This document shows, in pieces, positions 18,486 to 29,513 of a stretch of 55,835 nt of DNA; the first letter of the stretch is position 1; each line of letters starts with the position of its first letter. The stretch is taken from assembly GCA_944389425.1 (NCBI GenBank), contig CALXMH010000008.1, positions 1-55,835 on the forward strand. Direction: 5' to 3'. The notes under the pieces were generated by a model. It ran no database searches. It had not been told where the DNA came from and was given only the letters and a program-made list of their open reading frames with translations. Source of the DNA: an uncultured Clostridia bacterium. GTDB taxonomy: Bacteria > Bacillota > Clostridia > TANB77 > CAG-508. A program made the position numbers and the translations under genes.

Positions 18486-20585
18486 ATGAAAATAAATAGG
18501 CGGAATAACATTGATCGCACTGATAATTACAATAATAGTTCTATTAATACTTGCAGGAGTAACATTAAATTTAATAACAACTGGGAATATATTTGGAATA
18601 GCAGGATTAAGTGTGGAAGAATATAAAAAGAGTCAAATAAAAGAAAATATAGAAGTAAGCATACAAGATACGCAATTGGAAAAAGGAAGAGAAGTAACAC
18701 TAGATGAAATAATAGATGGATTAATAAAAAATGAAATAACAACAGAAGCAGAGAGTGATAGAGAAAGTGGAACAGTAATTACCGAAGAAGGATATACAGC
18801 TACAATAATAGAGAAAGAAGAAGGCGGCTGGGAAGTAATAATAGGAGAAAAGGGAGAAAAAAGGACATCTTTAACATGTACAGTTGTGCCAACCCAATTA
18901 ACAAGTAAAGTAACAGTAAAAATAGAAGGAATGATACTAGGAGAGGGAATAAAGGAATTAATATTACCAAATGGAGAGATAAAAACATATGGAAGTGGAA
19001 TAAATAAAATAAGTGAAGAGTGTGAAATAAGTGAAAATGGGAAATATACAATAAAAATAATAGGAAATAAAGGAACAGAGTTAGAAAAAGAGATAGAGAT
19101 AAACAACATAGTAGAAGGAATAATATCAATAGTAGCAAATCCGAAAGAAGCAAGCAAAAAAGTAACAATAGAAGTAATATATCCAGAAGGAAGTGAAAGC
19201 TTAACAAAGGAAATAAGCATAAATAATGGAAATACATGGACAGAATATACAGGACCAATAGAAATAACAGAAAACACAACAATACAAGCAATATTAAGAA
19301 ATGAAACAGAAGTAATAAGAACATCAACATTAACAATAAGTAATATAGATACATTAAAACCAAAAGAGTTTACATCAGTAGCAACAGCAACAAGTAATAG
19401 CATAACAATAAGTGGAAATACAACAGATCAAGAAGCAACACAAACAAGTAGTAGTAGTGAAATACTAGAATATTATTTTAGTGTAAACAATGGAACGACA
19501 TGGGTAAGTAATGAAAATAAAACAAGTACAAGCTATACATTCACAGGCTTAACCCAAGGAACACCATATACAGTGCAAATGAAAGCAGTAGATGAAGCTG
19601 GAAATGAGACAGTAGCAAAAGCAATAGAAATAACAACAACAAGCATAGCAGGAGAAGAAAGTATAACAATAACACCAAGTACAACAGGCTGGACAAGTAA
19701 AGATATAACAGTGACTGTAACATGGCCAAAAGATACAGCAGGCGTAACAAAACAGATAAGTATAAATAATGGAGATACATGGGAAACATATACAGAGCCA
19801 GTAATAGTAAGTGAAAACTGTACAATAAAAGCAAGATTAATAGATAGTACAAATCAAACAGGAACATCAGCAAGCTTAACAATAAGCAAAATAGATAAAA
19901 CGGCTCCAATTGTAATAGCTAAACAAAGCAGTGTAACAATAACAGAAGGGGACAGTAATGAAATAAGTAGTTACTTTACTTATACTTTAAATGGAACAGC
20001 ACCAATATTATCTGTAAAATATATAGATACAAGCAATGGAAATGAAGACGTGACAAACACAAATATCTTGCCAGTAGGAACTCATGTTGTAAAGTGCATA
20101 GTAACAAAACAAAATGGATTAACTAGCAGTAATAATATTAGTATTATAATAAATTCAAATTTGCCAAAAGAAAAAACGACACTTTGGTATGCTGCTACAG
20201 CAGAACGGAACATTAGAAGGATGGGATTGGTGTGCTGGAACAGATGCTCCAATATATCAAATAAAAATACCTGATGGGGTTACAGTTGTTGAATTAGAAA
20301 TGTCCATTCCAGGTGTTGGCGCAAAACCAGATAATACATGGGGTTCTGGTTTACATTCGACTTCTGGAACAGAAATGCCAGATCCAGATGAAAATTGGGT
20401 GTTTCCTGGAACTGTTACTTGGGGATGGTGTCAAATTTTTCATAGTATTACTACTTATATACGGTGTGACACCAGGGGAAACATATAATTTGTTTTTTGA
20501 TAATTGGGGAACGGACCAATGGATAAGAGTATCTTATTCACAAGAAATAAATCAAAAGGAACCAGTTGTTTTGGATTACAAATAA
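18486..20585 (+). CDS. Pilin-headed multidomain adhesin; three CGG +1 shifts
   Basis: With +1 shifts at CGG 18501, 20206 and 20462 this is a 698-residue protein. Residues 1-5 are a very short leader; G6 starts the pilin segment GITLIALIITIIVLLILAG. Then come a helical stretch, a chain of Ig-like modules with ITVTVTWPKDTAGVTKQIS and SINNGDTWETYTEP-type strands, one fibronectin III domain (YYFSVNNGTTWV ... YTFTGLTQGTPYTVQMKAVD) and a Trp/Gly-rich C-terminal domain (LEGWDWCAGTDAP, WGSGLHSTSG, GVTPGETYNLFFDNWG) present only after the second and third shifts. ATG 18486 follows AAGGAGA. Likely exported through the type IV pilus machinery or held in the membrane; role in adhesion is inferred. Confidence 0.75.
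18501..18503 (+). other. CGG +1 shift site 6 (prepilin cleavage glycine)
   Basis: ATG AAA ATA AAT AGG CGG in zero frame gives a short dead-end peptide; +1 gives G6-ITLIAL and 565 further codons. Confidence 0.8.
20206..20208 (+). other. CGG +1 shift site 7
   Basis: GAA CGG AAC in the pilin frame ends at 20274; +1 gives AEGTLEGWDWCAGTDAP and continues. Confidence 0.75.
20462..20464 (+). other. CGG +1 shift site 8
   Basis: ATA CGG TGT ends at 20488 in the incoming frame; +1 gives YIGVTPGETYNLFFDNWG to a TAA at 20583. Confidence 0.75.
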
Positions 20586-20631
20586 TTTAATTATATTAAA
20601 TGCTTTTGAAAATAAAGAAAGGGGAGTGAAA

Positions 20632-21378
20632 ATGACAAAATTCGAGGTTGCTTGGTATCAGATTATTAATTTGTGTTCTACATTAATAGTAATTGTGTAT
20701 ATAACAGTTTTTTTAAAAGTAAGACCTAAAAAGTATGCTTTTTATACTAGTATAATATGTGCAGTGATAGGAATCGCAGGAACACGAATATTATGGATAT
20801 GTTCAGATATAAATAGAAGATTGAATTATGAGTCTATATTTGATTTTAAATATGGTTCTATGGATTTAGGAGGGGCCTTTATTGTTCTCCCAATAGCATT
20901 ATTTATAGTTCATAAAATATTTAATATAAAATATAAGGAGTTATTTGATGTTATTATAGAAGCTTTAATATTGTCAGCAGCAATTGCAAAATTAGCTTGC
21001 TTCGTTAATGGCTGTTGTTGGGGAAAAATATGTGATTTGCCATGGGCGATTCAAACGATTCATACTAATTTTTTAGTTCACCCTGTTCAACTATATGAAA
21101 CAGGAATTTGGATAATAATTTTCATAGCTACAATATTAACCAAAAATAGAATGAATAACATAAATAGAGTTTGTTTAATTACAATTGGATGTATTGCTAT
21201 GAGAATGCCCATTGAAACATTAAGATATGATGCAGAATTTTTTATAGAAGGTGGATATTGGTTAGCATATAAAATATTGTTGGTTGTAGCGACTTTGGTA
21301 TTAATAATAAATAATAATAAAAAAATAAAATTATGGTTTAATAAGGTGATAAAAAATGATAAGTCAATTAGAGGATAA
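20632..21378 (+). CDS. Lgt-like (prolipoprotein diacylglyceryl transferase family) membrane protein
   Basis: 248 residues, about seven membrane segments. The Lgt-type FVNGCCWGKICDLPWAI and HPVQLYE motifs are present, as in the Lgt-like subfamily common in anaerobes; the classical GRxxNFxNxE signature of Lgt is not seen, so the acceptor may differ from prolipoproteins. ATG 20632 was chosen for the GGGGAGTG upstream. It overlaps the next gene by about 23 bases and heads the lipid-type operon. Substrate is uncertain. Confidence 0.75.
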   Translation: MTKFEVAWYQIINLCSTLIVIVYITVFLKVRPKKYAFYTSIICAVIGIAGTRILWICSDINRRLNYESIFDFKYGSMDLGGAFIVLPIALFIVHKIFNIKYKELFDVIIEALILSAAIAKLACFVNGCCWGKICDLPWAIQTIHTNFLVHPVQLYETGIWIIIFIATILTKNRMNNINRVCLITIGCIAMRMPIETLRYDAEFFIEGGYWLAYKILLVVATLVLIINNNKKIKLWFNKVIKNDKSIRG

Positions 21379-23741
21379 AATAATTAATAAAAAAGGTGGA
21401 AATAAAGCAACAAAATTACAAATATTAATTAATAACAATTTTAATGTTCCGAATGGGATTATTATTACTAATGATATTTTACAAAACATAGATAAATATG
21501 TAGAAGAAATAATGTCAAAACTTAATGAAAATAAAGCGTATGCTATAAGAAGTAGTTCTACAAAAGAAGATATGGAAGACCTAGCATTTGCTGGACTATA
21601 TAATTCATATTTAAATGTTATAGGAAGAGACAATATAATAGAAAGTATAAAAAAATGCTATAATTCAAGATTTAATAAAGAAAATATAGAATATTGCAAA
21701 AAAAATAATATAAATACTAGCGACTTGGATATGTCTGTAATAGTTCAAGAAATGGTGGAAGCAGAGTATAGTGGTATTGCATTTACAATAAATCCTATTA
21801 CAGGTAATGATAAAGAGTTTGTTATCGAAGTTGTAAGAGGTTTAGGAGAAAAAAATGTAGGTGGAAAAGCAAAACCAAATAAATATATATACAATTGGTA
21901 TGATGAAAGATTAGAAGAAAATAATAATCCTTTTCTAAAAGAAAATGTATTAAAAGAGTTGAACAGGGAATTATTAAAAATACAAATTTTATTTGGTTAT
22001 CCTGTTGACGTTGAATTTGCGCTAAAAGACGATAAGATATATTTTTTACAAGTTAGACCAATAACAAAAATAGTGTTTAGTAAATTAGATCAACAATGGA
22101 CAACTGCTAATTTCAGAGATGGAGGAGTTTCAGCTAAAGTATGCTTACCACTTATGGCATCTATTTATTCGAAAGCATTTACTGAAAATGAGATAAATGC
22201 TTTTACAAGAGCAAAGTTTTTGAAAATTGAAGAAATGAATGAAGAGATTATAAAATATATTTATGGTAAATTATACTGGAATGTAAGTATTAATAAAAAA
22301 GTAGTAGCAAAAGCTCCTCGGATTTGTTGAAAGAGATTATGATACAGGATTGGGAATTCCGATTACTTATGATGGGGATGGCGAGACTACAAAAGTAACT
22401 TTTAAATATTTGAAACAGTTACCAAAGATTGCCATTGGGGTTAAAAGAGTAATTAACGACCAAATGAAGAATATAGATCAATTTAGGGAGAAACAGTTAA
22501 AAAAATATGAAATATATAATAGTGAACATCTAGAAAATAAAAACATAAAACAAATTGAGAACATTTGGAAAGAGTTTATGATAAAAGAATTTTTTATTAA
22601 TGAGGAAAGATATTTACTTCAAGTATACATAAATACAATAAAAGAAAATGATTTAAAGAAGGAATTATTAAAAATAATAGATTATGGAGAATATTTAAAT
22701 GTTTTGAGTGGAATACAAAATTTATCTCATACAAGACCTTTGAAAAAAGAATGTGAAATAATAAAAAAAATAATGAATAATAATGAAATTTTGAAATATT
22801 GGAAAACTACAAATGAAAGCCAAATATTAATAGACTATATAAAAAACAAAGAAGGAAAGTATTTTGAAGGTATAAATGAATATATAGATGAATGTGGATA
22901 TCATTCTAACAGTGATTTAGATTTAACAGTAGCTCCATATTATTATGACATAAAAAGTATAATTGTAAGATTTAAAAATAACATAACATCTGAAAATATA
23001 GAAATCTTATTAAAAAATGATTTAGAAAAAAATAATTTATATAATAATGTAATAGATAAATTAAGAAAAAAGTTACCAAAAGGGAAATTTTTAAGAATAG
23101 AAAAAAAGATTATGGAATTAAAAAAATTTTTGTGGTGGAGAGAAGAACTTAAAGACTTGTCTAACCGCTATTATTCATTAGTAAAAAAATATACTCATGC
23201 ATTAGCACAAAAATATTATGAAGAGAAAATTATTAAAGAAAAAATAGATATTCATTATTTAAAATATACAGACATATTAGACTATATAGATAAAAAAATT
23301 ACAAAAGATGATATATGCTTTATTGTAGATAAAAATAGGAAATATTGCAAATCATTTGTTAATTTTAAAAATCCAAATGATATAGGTAGAAGGTACGAGT
23401 TTGTTGAAAAAGTAAAAAATAAAAATCACCTTAAAGGAATTGGATGTAGTGAGGGTATAAAAACTGGAAAAGTACGAATTGTAAAAGATATTTCTGATAT
23501 TAATAAGGTAAAAAAAGGAGAAATCTTAGTAACAAAGTTTATTGATACAGGCTGGATAAGTAGATTTGGTATACTGAATGGTGTAGTCAGTGAATATGGA
23601 GGAACCCTATGTCATAGTAGTATTGTAGCAAGAGAATATGGAATACCTGCTATTGTAGGAGTGGAAAATGTAGAAAAAATATTTAACAATGGCGAAATAA
23701 TAGAAATTAATGGTGGTACAGGTGAAATTAGAAAAATATGA
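21356..23741 (+). CDS. PEP synthase / rifampicin-phosphotransferase-like enzyme 1; CGG +1 shift
   Basis: With a +1 shift at CGG 22319 this is a 794-residue three-part enzyme. The N-terminal ATP-grasp (PPDK_N) domain shows YAIRSSSTKEDMEDLAFAGLY, VIVQEMVEAEYSGIAFTINP and DVEFALKDDKIYFLQVRPI; the C-terminal swivelling phosphohistidine domain shows GGTLCHSSIVAREYGIPAIV with the catalytic His near residue 752. Such enzymes move the beta-phosphate of ATP through His to pyruvate or to another small acceptor. There is no PEP/pyruvate-binding barrel, so a PEP synthase role is unlikely and an RPH-like phosphotransferase on an unknown acceptor is preferred. It overlaps the next gene by four bases (ATGA). 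Confidence 0.8.
22319..22321 (+). other. CGG +1 shift site 9 (PEP-synthase-like enzyme 1)
   Basis: CCT CGG ATT TGT TGA stops at once; +1 gives KAPGFVERDYDTGLGIP and leads to the phosphohistidine domain 430 residues later. Confidence 0.85.
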
Positions 23742-26107
23742 AAAATGCAATAAATAATAATAAAAAGAATATAGAATTAATTGGTGGAAAAGCATATAAT
23801 TTAAATATTTTAAAAGATAATAATGTAAATGTTCCAAAGTATTTTGTTATATCGTCTAAGATGTATGAACTTTATTTAGACAAAAGATTAGATTTTAATT
23901 ATATAAAAAAATGTATAGATAAATATTGCAATGAAAATTTTAAAAAAGGAACGTTATTTGCCATTCGTTCATCGGCAAATGTAGAAGATTCTAGCAATAT
24001 GTCCTATGCAGGACAATTCAAAACATATTTAAATATAGAGCAAAAAAGAATTTTTGAATATATCATAAAATGTTGGGATTTTGCTAGTCAAAAAGATAAT
24101 ATAAAAATGGGTATTATAGTACAAGAAATGGTGAAATCTGAAGTGTCCGGTGTGAGTTTTACTGCGAATCCAGAAGGAATATTAAATGAAGCGGTTGTAA
24201 CAGCAGGGCAAGGACTAGGGAATAATGTTGTTGAAGACAAAATTCCTACAATTACTTATTATTATAATTTAAATGATGATATATATTACTTTGAAAAACA
24301 AGATGGAGCAATAGAATTAAATAAATCGGATTTTAAGAAAATTATAAATAATATAAGGCAAATTAATAAAATATATAAAAACTACATGGATATAGAATGG
24401 GCAATTAGCAATAACAAATTATATATATTACAAGCAAGACCAATAACTACAATAGAAAAAAATGAAGTTATAGTTTTAGATAACAGCAATATTGTTGAGA
24501 GTTATCCTAATATAAGTTTACCACTAACTCAAAGTTGTGCAAAAATCTTATATTCATTAACATTTACAGAAATTTTCAAACAATTACTAGGTGAAAAAGA
24601 AATAAAAAAACATGAGGCTGTTTTTAATAATATATTGGAAAGTGTTAATGGAAGAATTTATTATAGAATAAGTAATTGGTATACTTTTTTTAGATTTTTG
24701 CCATTTGGAAATAGAATAATAAAAATCTGGCAAGAGATGTTAGGTGTTACCGATAAAAAAGTAATATATAATAAAGAAAAAATAAATTTTATTGTAAAAA
24801 TAAAGCTTCTGTTTAAATCAATATTTTTATTAAAAAGAAATAACTCTAATATGATTGTTGTTGAAAGCAAATATAAAAAAGCGGAGAATGTTTATGATAT
24901 TACAAGAAAATCTAAAGATAAATATTCGAATTTGGAATTGCTTAGTATGAATAATAATCTTGCATTAGATACAACTAAACTGGCTGCTTTGGCATTAGTA
25001 AACGATATGTATACATTTATTTTTACAAGTATGATTAAACAATTAAGTAAAAATAAAAAATATTATAAAGATATAAATAATTATATTTCAAATATTAGTA
25101 ATCTTCAAAGTATGAAACCAGTAGAATGGTTAAATAAAATTACTAGAAATATTAGAATGGATGAAAAATTTTACATAGAGTTTATTAAGATAAATAACAA
25201 TACTGAATTTTACCAATTTATAGCAAAATATAAAGATAATCAAAATGTAAAAGACATTAAGGATTATATAACCATGTATGGAGATAGGGTTTTAGAAGAA
25301 TTAAAATTAGAAACTAAAACATTTAAAACAGATCCCATATTATTAGTAAAAAAACTAACAAATAATACAATAGATAATGAGAATAATAAAGAAATTGATG
25401 AAATAAAATGTAATTTTATTTTAAAATGGCTTATAAAAAAAGCTATAACAGGCATATCACAAAGAGAAATAGCTAGAATACATAGGACAAAAACTATTGG
25501 AATAGCAAGAGGAATTATTTTGAAAATTGCAGAAAATTTAAAGAAAACAGGAGATTTGAGCTCAAAAGAAGATATTTTTTATTTAGAGTATAAGGAATTA
25601 GAAGATTACATAAATAATGAAAAGATAAATTTAAAAAAAATTGTAGAAAAAAGAAAAATTGAATATAAAGAATTTGAAAAAATACCAGCTTATTCTAGAA
25701 TTATATTTGGAGAAAAAATTTTTAATAAAAGAATTCATGGAAGCACAAATCTAAATTATGAAGAGACTAATTTATTAAATGGGACTCCTGTTTCAGCAGG
25801 AATTGTATTAGGAGAATGTATAATTATAGAAAATATAAAAAATATAGAAGGAAATATAAAAGATAAAATACTAGTTGCCAAAACTACTGATCCAGGATGG
25901 GCTTTTTTAATCAAAGATGCTATAGGAATAATTTCTGAGAGAGGCTCATTATTATCTCATACAGCTATTATATGTAGAGAATTAGGAGTACCTATGGTAA
26001 CAAATATTAAAAATGCTAGTAAAATATTAAGAAATGGGGATAAAGTAAAATTAGATGCAATAAATGGGAAAATAGAAATAATAGGAAGGAATAATACTTG
26101 TGTATAA
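23738..26107 (+). CDS. PEP synthase / rifampicin-phosphotransferase-like enzyme 2
   Basis: 789 residues with the same plan as its upstream neighbour: ATP-grasp motifs FAIRSSANVEDSSNMSYAGQ, GIIVQEMVKSEVSGVSFTAN and LYILQARPITT, then ERGSLLSHTAIICRELGVPM with the catalytic His near residue 741. No CGG codon is present. It starts in the stop of enzyme 1 and overlaps the GNAT-like gene by 8 bases. Having two diverged copies side by side suggests two phosphorylation steps or a heteromeric complex. Confidence 0.8.
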   Translation: MKNAINNNKKNIELIGGKAYNLNILKDNNVNVPKYFVISSKMYELYLDKRLDFNYIKKCIDKYCNENFKKGTLFAIRSSANVEDSSNMSYAGQFKTYLNIEQKRIFEYIIKCWDFASQKDNIKMGIIVQEMVKSEVSGVSFTANPEGILNEAVVTAGQGLGNNVVEDKIPTITYYYNLNDDIYYFEKQDGAIELNKSDFKKIINNIRQINKIYKNYMDIEWAISNNKLYILQARPITTIEKNEVIVLDNSNIVESYPNISLPLTQSCAKILYSLTFTEIFKQLLGEKEIKKHEAVFNNILESVNGRIYYRISNWYTFFRFLPFGNRIIKIWQEMLGVTDKKVIYNKEKINFIVKIKLLFKSIFLLKRNNSNMIVVESKYKKAENVYDITRKSKDKYSNLELLSMNNNLALDTTKLAALALVNDMYTFIFTSMIKQLSKNKKYYKDINNYISNISNLQSMKPVEWLNKITRNIRMDEKFYIEFIKINNNTEFYQFIAKYKDNQNVKDIKDYITMYGDRVLEELKLETKTFKTDPILLVKKLTNNTIDNENNKEIDEIKCNFILKWLIKKAITGISQREIARIHRTKTIGIARGIILKIAENLKKTGDLSSKEDIFYLEYKELEDYINNEKINLKKIVEKRKIEYKEFEKIPAYSRIIFGEKIFNKRIHGSTNLNYEETNLLNGTPVSAGIVLGECIIIENIKNIEGNIKDKILVAKTTDPGWAFLIKDAIGIISERGSLLSHTAIICRELGVPMVTNIKNASKILRNGDKVKLDAINGKIEIIGRNNTCV

Positions 26108-27167
26108 AATAATAGAATTTAATAATGAAGAAGATTATATAAATGATTTTATTAACTTAGCACATCGTTTATATTCTAAGAAAGAGTTAATGCAAAATGA
26201 TGATGAGCTAAAGCAATTGTTAACTAATAATCATATATTAAGTAAATATTTCATTTTAAGAAAATTTTTGTTGTACAAAAATAATGAAATTGTTTCGAGA
26301 GTAGTAATAATTTTTTATGAAAAGGATAATAATGTTTACTTTGGTTTTTTTGAAACAGAAAATGATTTACAGGCTGTAAAATTTTTATTTGATAAAGTCT
26401 ATGAAATTGCTAGAAAAAGCAATAAGAAAAAAATAATTGGACCTGTGAATGCAAGCTTTTGGATAGGATATAGATTAAAAATAAATAATTTTAATGAGTT
26501 GCCATATATAGGTGAGCCTTATAACAAAGAATATTATTATTCTTTATTGCAACAAATAGATTTTTTAGATTATGAAAAATATTATACTAATTTTTATAAC
26601 AAACCAAATAAAAAATATTTTGATTATAAAGCTAATAAAAGGTATAATTATTTCAAACAAAAAGGATATATAATTAAAACACTAAAAGATTTTAAAAATA
26701 AAAAAGAACTATGCTATATTCTTTATGATATGATAATTGAATTATATAAGGACTTTCCGATTTTTCAGTGGATTGCTAAGGAAGATTATTTTAATTACAC
26801 AAAAAACAATTATAAACTTTGTGATTATGAAATGCAAAAAATCTTTTATTATAATAATGAACCAGTATCATTTTGCGTAACATTTCCTAATTATTCAAAC
26901 TTATTACTAAAAAACACAAAAATTTCTAAATTTAAAATTTTAAAAAGAAAATTTAAATGTAAACAATATATTATATTATATATGGGAGTAAAAAAACGAC
27001 ATTTGGGATTGGGATTAGCCATGATTAACGAAGTAATAGATAATATTAAAAGTAAAAAGGCATTACCAATAGGAGCCCTAATCAAAGAAGGAAAAGTAAC
27101 TTCAAAATATTTAAAAGAAGAAATAGTAAAACAAAATGAATATGTATTATTATACAAGGAAATATAG
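26100..27167 (+). CDS. GNAT-like acyltransferase
   Basis: 355 residues from GTG 26100. The block KKKIIGPVNASFWIGYRLKI and the C-terminal MGVKKRHLGLGLAMINEVID (an acetyl-CoA-loop-like stretch) resemble GNAT-fold acyltransferases of the type found beside lipid genes. The N-terminal 90 residues also show GNAT-like strands, so it may be a tandem GNAT. Substrate unknown; it lies between the phosphotransferases and Psd with overlapping ends. Confidence 0.55.
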   Translation: MYKIIEFNNEEDYINDFINLAHRLYSKKELMQNDDELKQLLTNNHILSKYFILRKFLLYKNNEIVSRVVIIFYEKDNNVYFGFFETENDLQAVKFLFDKVYEIARKSNKKKIIGPVNASFWIGYRLKINNFNELPYIGEPYNKEYYYSLLQQIDFLDYEKYYTNFYNKPNKKYFDYKANKRYNYFKQKGYIIKTLKDFKNKKELCYILYDMIIELYKDFPIFQWIAKEDYFNYTKNNYKLCDYEMQKIFYYNNEPVSFCVTFPNYSNLLLKNTKISKFKILKRKFKCKQYIILYMGVKKRHLGLGLAMINEVIDNIKSKKALPIGALIKEGKVTSKYLKEEIVKQNEYVLLYKEI

Positions 27168-27178
27168 AAGGGAAAGAT

Positions 27179-28063
27179 ATGAAAAATAATTTTAATATAG
27201 TTTATGATAGAAATAAGAAAACATATTATCAGGAAGAAATCTTTGGCTTTAGAAAATTAAATTTTTACTACAATACTTTTTTAGGAAGAGTTTTTCTAAA
27301 ATTTATAATATTAAAATTCTTTTCTAAAATATATGGTTGGTATATGAATTCAAAATTGTCTATTAAAAAAATTAATAAATTTGTGGAGAAAAATAAAATA
27401 GATTTAAAAGAATATGAATCTAAAAATTATACTAGTTTTAATGATTTTTTTACTAGAAAAATTAGACCTGAAAATAGGATAATAGATAAAAATAATAATA
27501 ATTTAATAGCAATATCAGATGGAAAATTGAAATATGTTAAAATAACAGATGGTATGGAGTTGAATATAAAAGATACAATTTACTCTTTAGATGAACTATT
27601 AAAAAATAAGGTACTTGCTAAAAAATATGCAAAAGGTGATTGCTTAATTATTAGATTAACCGTAAGCGATTATCATAGATACTGTTATTTAGATGATGGT
27701 ACAAAAGGTAAAAATAAAAAAATTAAAGGAGTATTACACACTGTAAATAGCATATCTCATGGAAAGTATAAAATATATGCTCAAAATTCAAGAGAATATA
27801 CAATTTTAAATACTAATAATTTTGGACAAGTAATTCAAATGGAAGTAGGAGCATTATTAGTTGGAAAAATAAATAATTACTGCAAAAATAAATTTATTAG
27901 AGGAGAAGAAAAAGGTTATTTTGAATTTGGTGGTTCTACCATTATTTTATTATTTGAAAAAGGCAAAATAAATATAGATAAAGACATAGAAGAAAATTCT
28001 ATAAGAAATATTGAAACAAAAGTCAAAATGGGCGAAAAAATAGGTGGAAAGTATGTTAAATAG
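27179..28063 (+). CDS. psd: Phosphatidylserine decarboxylase
   Basis: 294 residues. Psd converts phosphatidylserine (or a serine-headed analogue) to the ethanolamine form at the membrane and carries a self-made pyruvoyl group. The FNDFFTRKIRPENR block, the catalytic SDYHRYCY block and the self-cleavage GGST motif near residue 251 (FEFGGSTIILLF) are visible. Start ATG follows GGGAAAG. It overlaps the UbiA-like gene and is in the same operon as a CDP-alcohol phosphatidyltransferase, its expected upstream enzyme. Confidence 0.92.
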   Translation: MKNNFNIVYDRNKKTYYQEEIFGFRKLNFYYNTFLGRVFLKFIILKFFSKIYGWYMNSKLSIKKINKFVEKNKIDLKEYESKNYTSFNDFFTRKIRPENRIIDKNNNNLIAISDGKLKYVKITDGMELNIKDTIYSLDELLKNKVLAKKYAKGDCLIIRLTVSDYHRYCYLDDGTKGKNKKIKGVLHTVNSISHGKYKIYAQNSREYTILNTNNFGQVIQMEVGALLVGKINNYCKNKFIRGEEKGYFEFGGSTIILLFEKGKINIDKDIEENSIRNIETKVKMGEKIGGKYVK

Positions 28064-28877
28064 GATAAAAATATATTGTAGAGAAATGTTTTCAATAACA
28101 TTAAACTGTGTTATTGCATTTATAGCTTTTTTTGAAATATATTTTATATTATTATTAAATTATGATATTACAAAATTCAATATAGGCATTCAAGAACTTG
28201 TTGGAGGAATAACTCTATTTTCATTTTTGTTTTTGCTAAGAATAGTAGATGATTTTAAAGATTATAAAACTGACAAAATCTTATTTCCTGAAAGGCCTTT
28301 ACCATCAGGTAGAGTGAAAAAAATAGACTTAACAGTATTAGGAATATTTATATTTAGTGTCACAACAGTATTAAATCTAATTTTCATGAATAACATAATA
28401 TTTTATATATTTGTAATTTTATATGGAGTATTTATGACAATATGTTATATGAGCAGTATGAAAATGAGAAAAAATTTTATGTTAGTAATGTTTTATCATA
28501 CTCCATATTTATTTTTTATGAGTATTTATGTAATATCTTTTACTTATATAAAATATGGACTTGAATCAATTAGCTATATAATACTTTTTCTATCAATCGC
28601 AATATATATCATTGGTTTTATAAGAGGCATTGCAAAACAAAGTGGAATGTTAAAACAAACATGGTATTTAGCGATTTTAGGAGTGATTAATACAATTGTG
28701 AATATTTTTTTAATATCAAATATAAATTTTACAGCAATATACATGTTAATTATTAGTTTAATATATTTTTTAATTAAACTAAAACAATCAAAATTGAAAA
28801 TTTTTGATGTAGCTTTTTTATATGTTTTAGTACAGGAAAGTATTATTGTAATAAGTATAATATTGTATTTTATATGA
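28053..28877 (+). CDS. UbiA-like prenyltransferase
   Basis: 274 residues, about eight to nine membrane segments. The first Asp-rich motif LRIVDDFKDYKTDKILFPER followed by PLPSGRV is classical for UbiA enzymes, which join a prenyl chain to an acceptor; the second Asp-rich motif is not evident (FIRGIAKQSGM stands there), so activity is uncertain. ATG 28053 was chosen for AGGTGG upstream. Membership of a phospholipid operon suggests a lipid backbone acceptor. Confidence 0.75.
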   Translation: MLNRIKIYCREMFSITLNCVIAFIAFFEIYFILLLNYDITKFNIGIQELVGGITLFSFLFLLRIVDDFKDYKTDKILFPERPLPSGRVKKIDLTVLGIFIFSVTTVLNLIFMNNIIFYIFVILYGVFMTICYMSSMKMRKNFMLVMFYHTPYLFFMSIYVISFTYIKYGLESISYIILFLSIAIYIIGFIRGIAKQSGMLKQTWYLAILGVINTIVNIFLISNINFTAIYMLIISLIYFLIKLKQSKLKIFDVAFLYVLVQESIIVISIILYFI

Positions 28878-28889
28878 TAGGAGGATTAT

Positions 28890-29502
28890 ATGTTTTTAGG
28901 AATATATAATATAGCAACGCTAATTACATATCTAGGATTAATTTCGGCTTTTGCATCTATGTATTGTGCATTAAATAATAGATTAGATGTAAGTTTAATA
29001 TTATTTATATTGGCACGGAGGATTTGATTTATATGATGGAGTAATAGCTCGAAAATTTAATAAAAATGAAGAGGAAAATACTTTTGGAATACAGATTGAT
29101 TCAATAATAGACACTATAAATTTTGGAATGACACCAATAGTTATAGCAATATCATTAGGAATGGACACAGCTATAGATATGCTTTTACTTTTTATGTATT
29201 TGTGTGCTGTTACAATGAGATTGGCATATTTTAATGTTTATGCATTAAAAAAAGAGACTAATAAACCATTAAAATACTACAATGGATTGCCAGTAAGTTA
29301 TGTTTCATCTATATTGCCGTTAATTATATTAAGTATGAATACATTGTTTAATCAAAATTTATTAATATTGAGATTGACTTTTATAATATTAACTTTATTA
29401 TATATATTAAAAATTAGAATTCCTAAGCCAAATGGAAAATGGTATTATATAATTCCTATAATTGCATTAGGATTAATGGCTTTGATATTATTATTTATAT
29501 AA
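28890..29502 (+). CDS. CDP-alcohol phosphatidyltransferase (PssA-like); CGG +1 shift
   Basis: With a +1 shift at CGG 29016 the product is 203 residues with about five membrane segments and a complete CDP-alcohol phosphatidyltransferase motif, DG-x2-AR ... G-x3-D-x3-D, located just after the shift (GGFDLYDGVIARKF). Upstream of the site the zero frame gives only 42 residues. Given the neighbouring Psd it is probably a phosphatidylserine synthase or an analogue for another lipid backbone. Start ATG 28890 follows AGGAGG. Confidence 0.85.
29016..29018 (+). other. CGG +1 shift site 10 (CDP-alcohol phosphatidyltransferase)
   Basis: GCA CGG AGG ATT TGA stops immediately; +1 gives LAGGFDLYDGVIAR, entering the catalytic motif. 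Confidence 0.88.
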
Positions 29503-29513
29503 GGAGAAAAATT

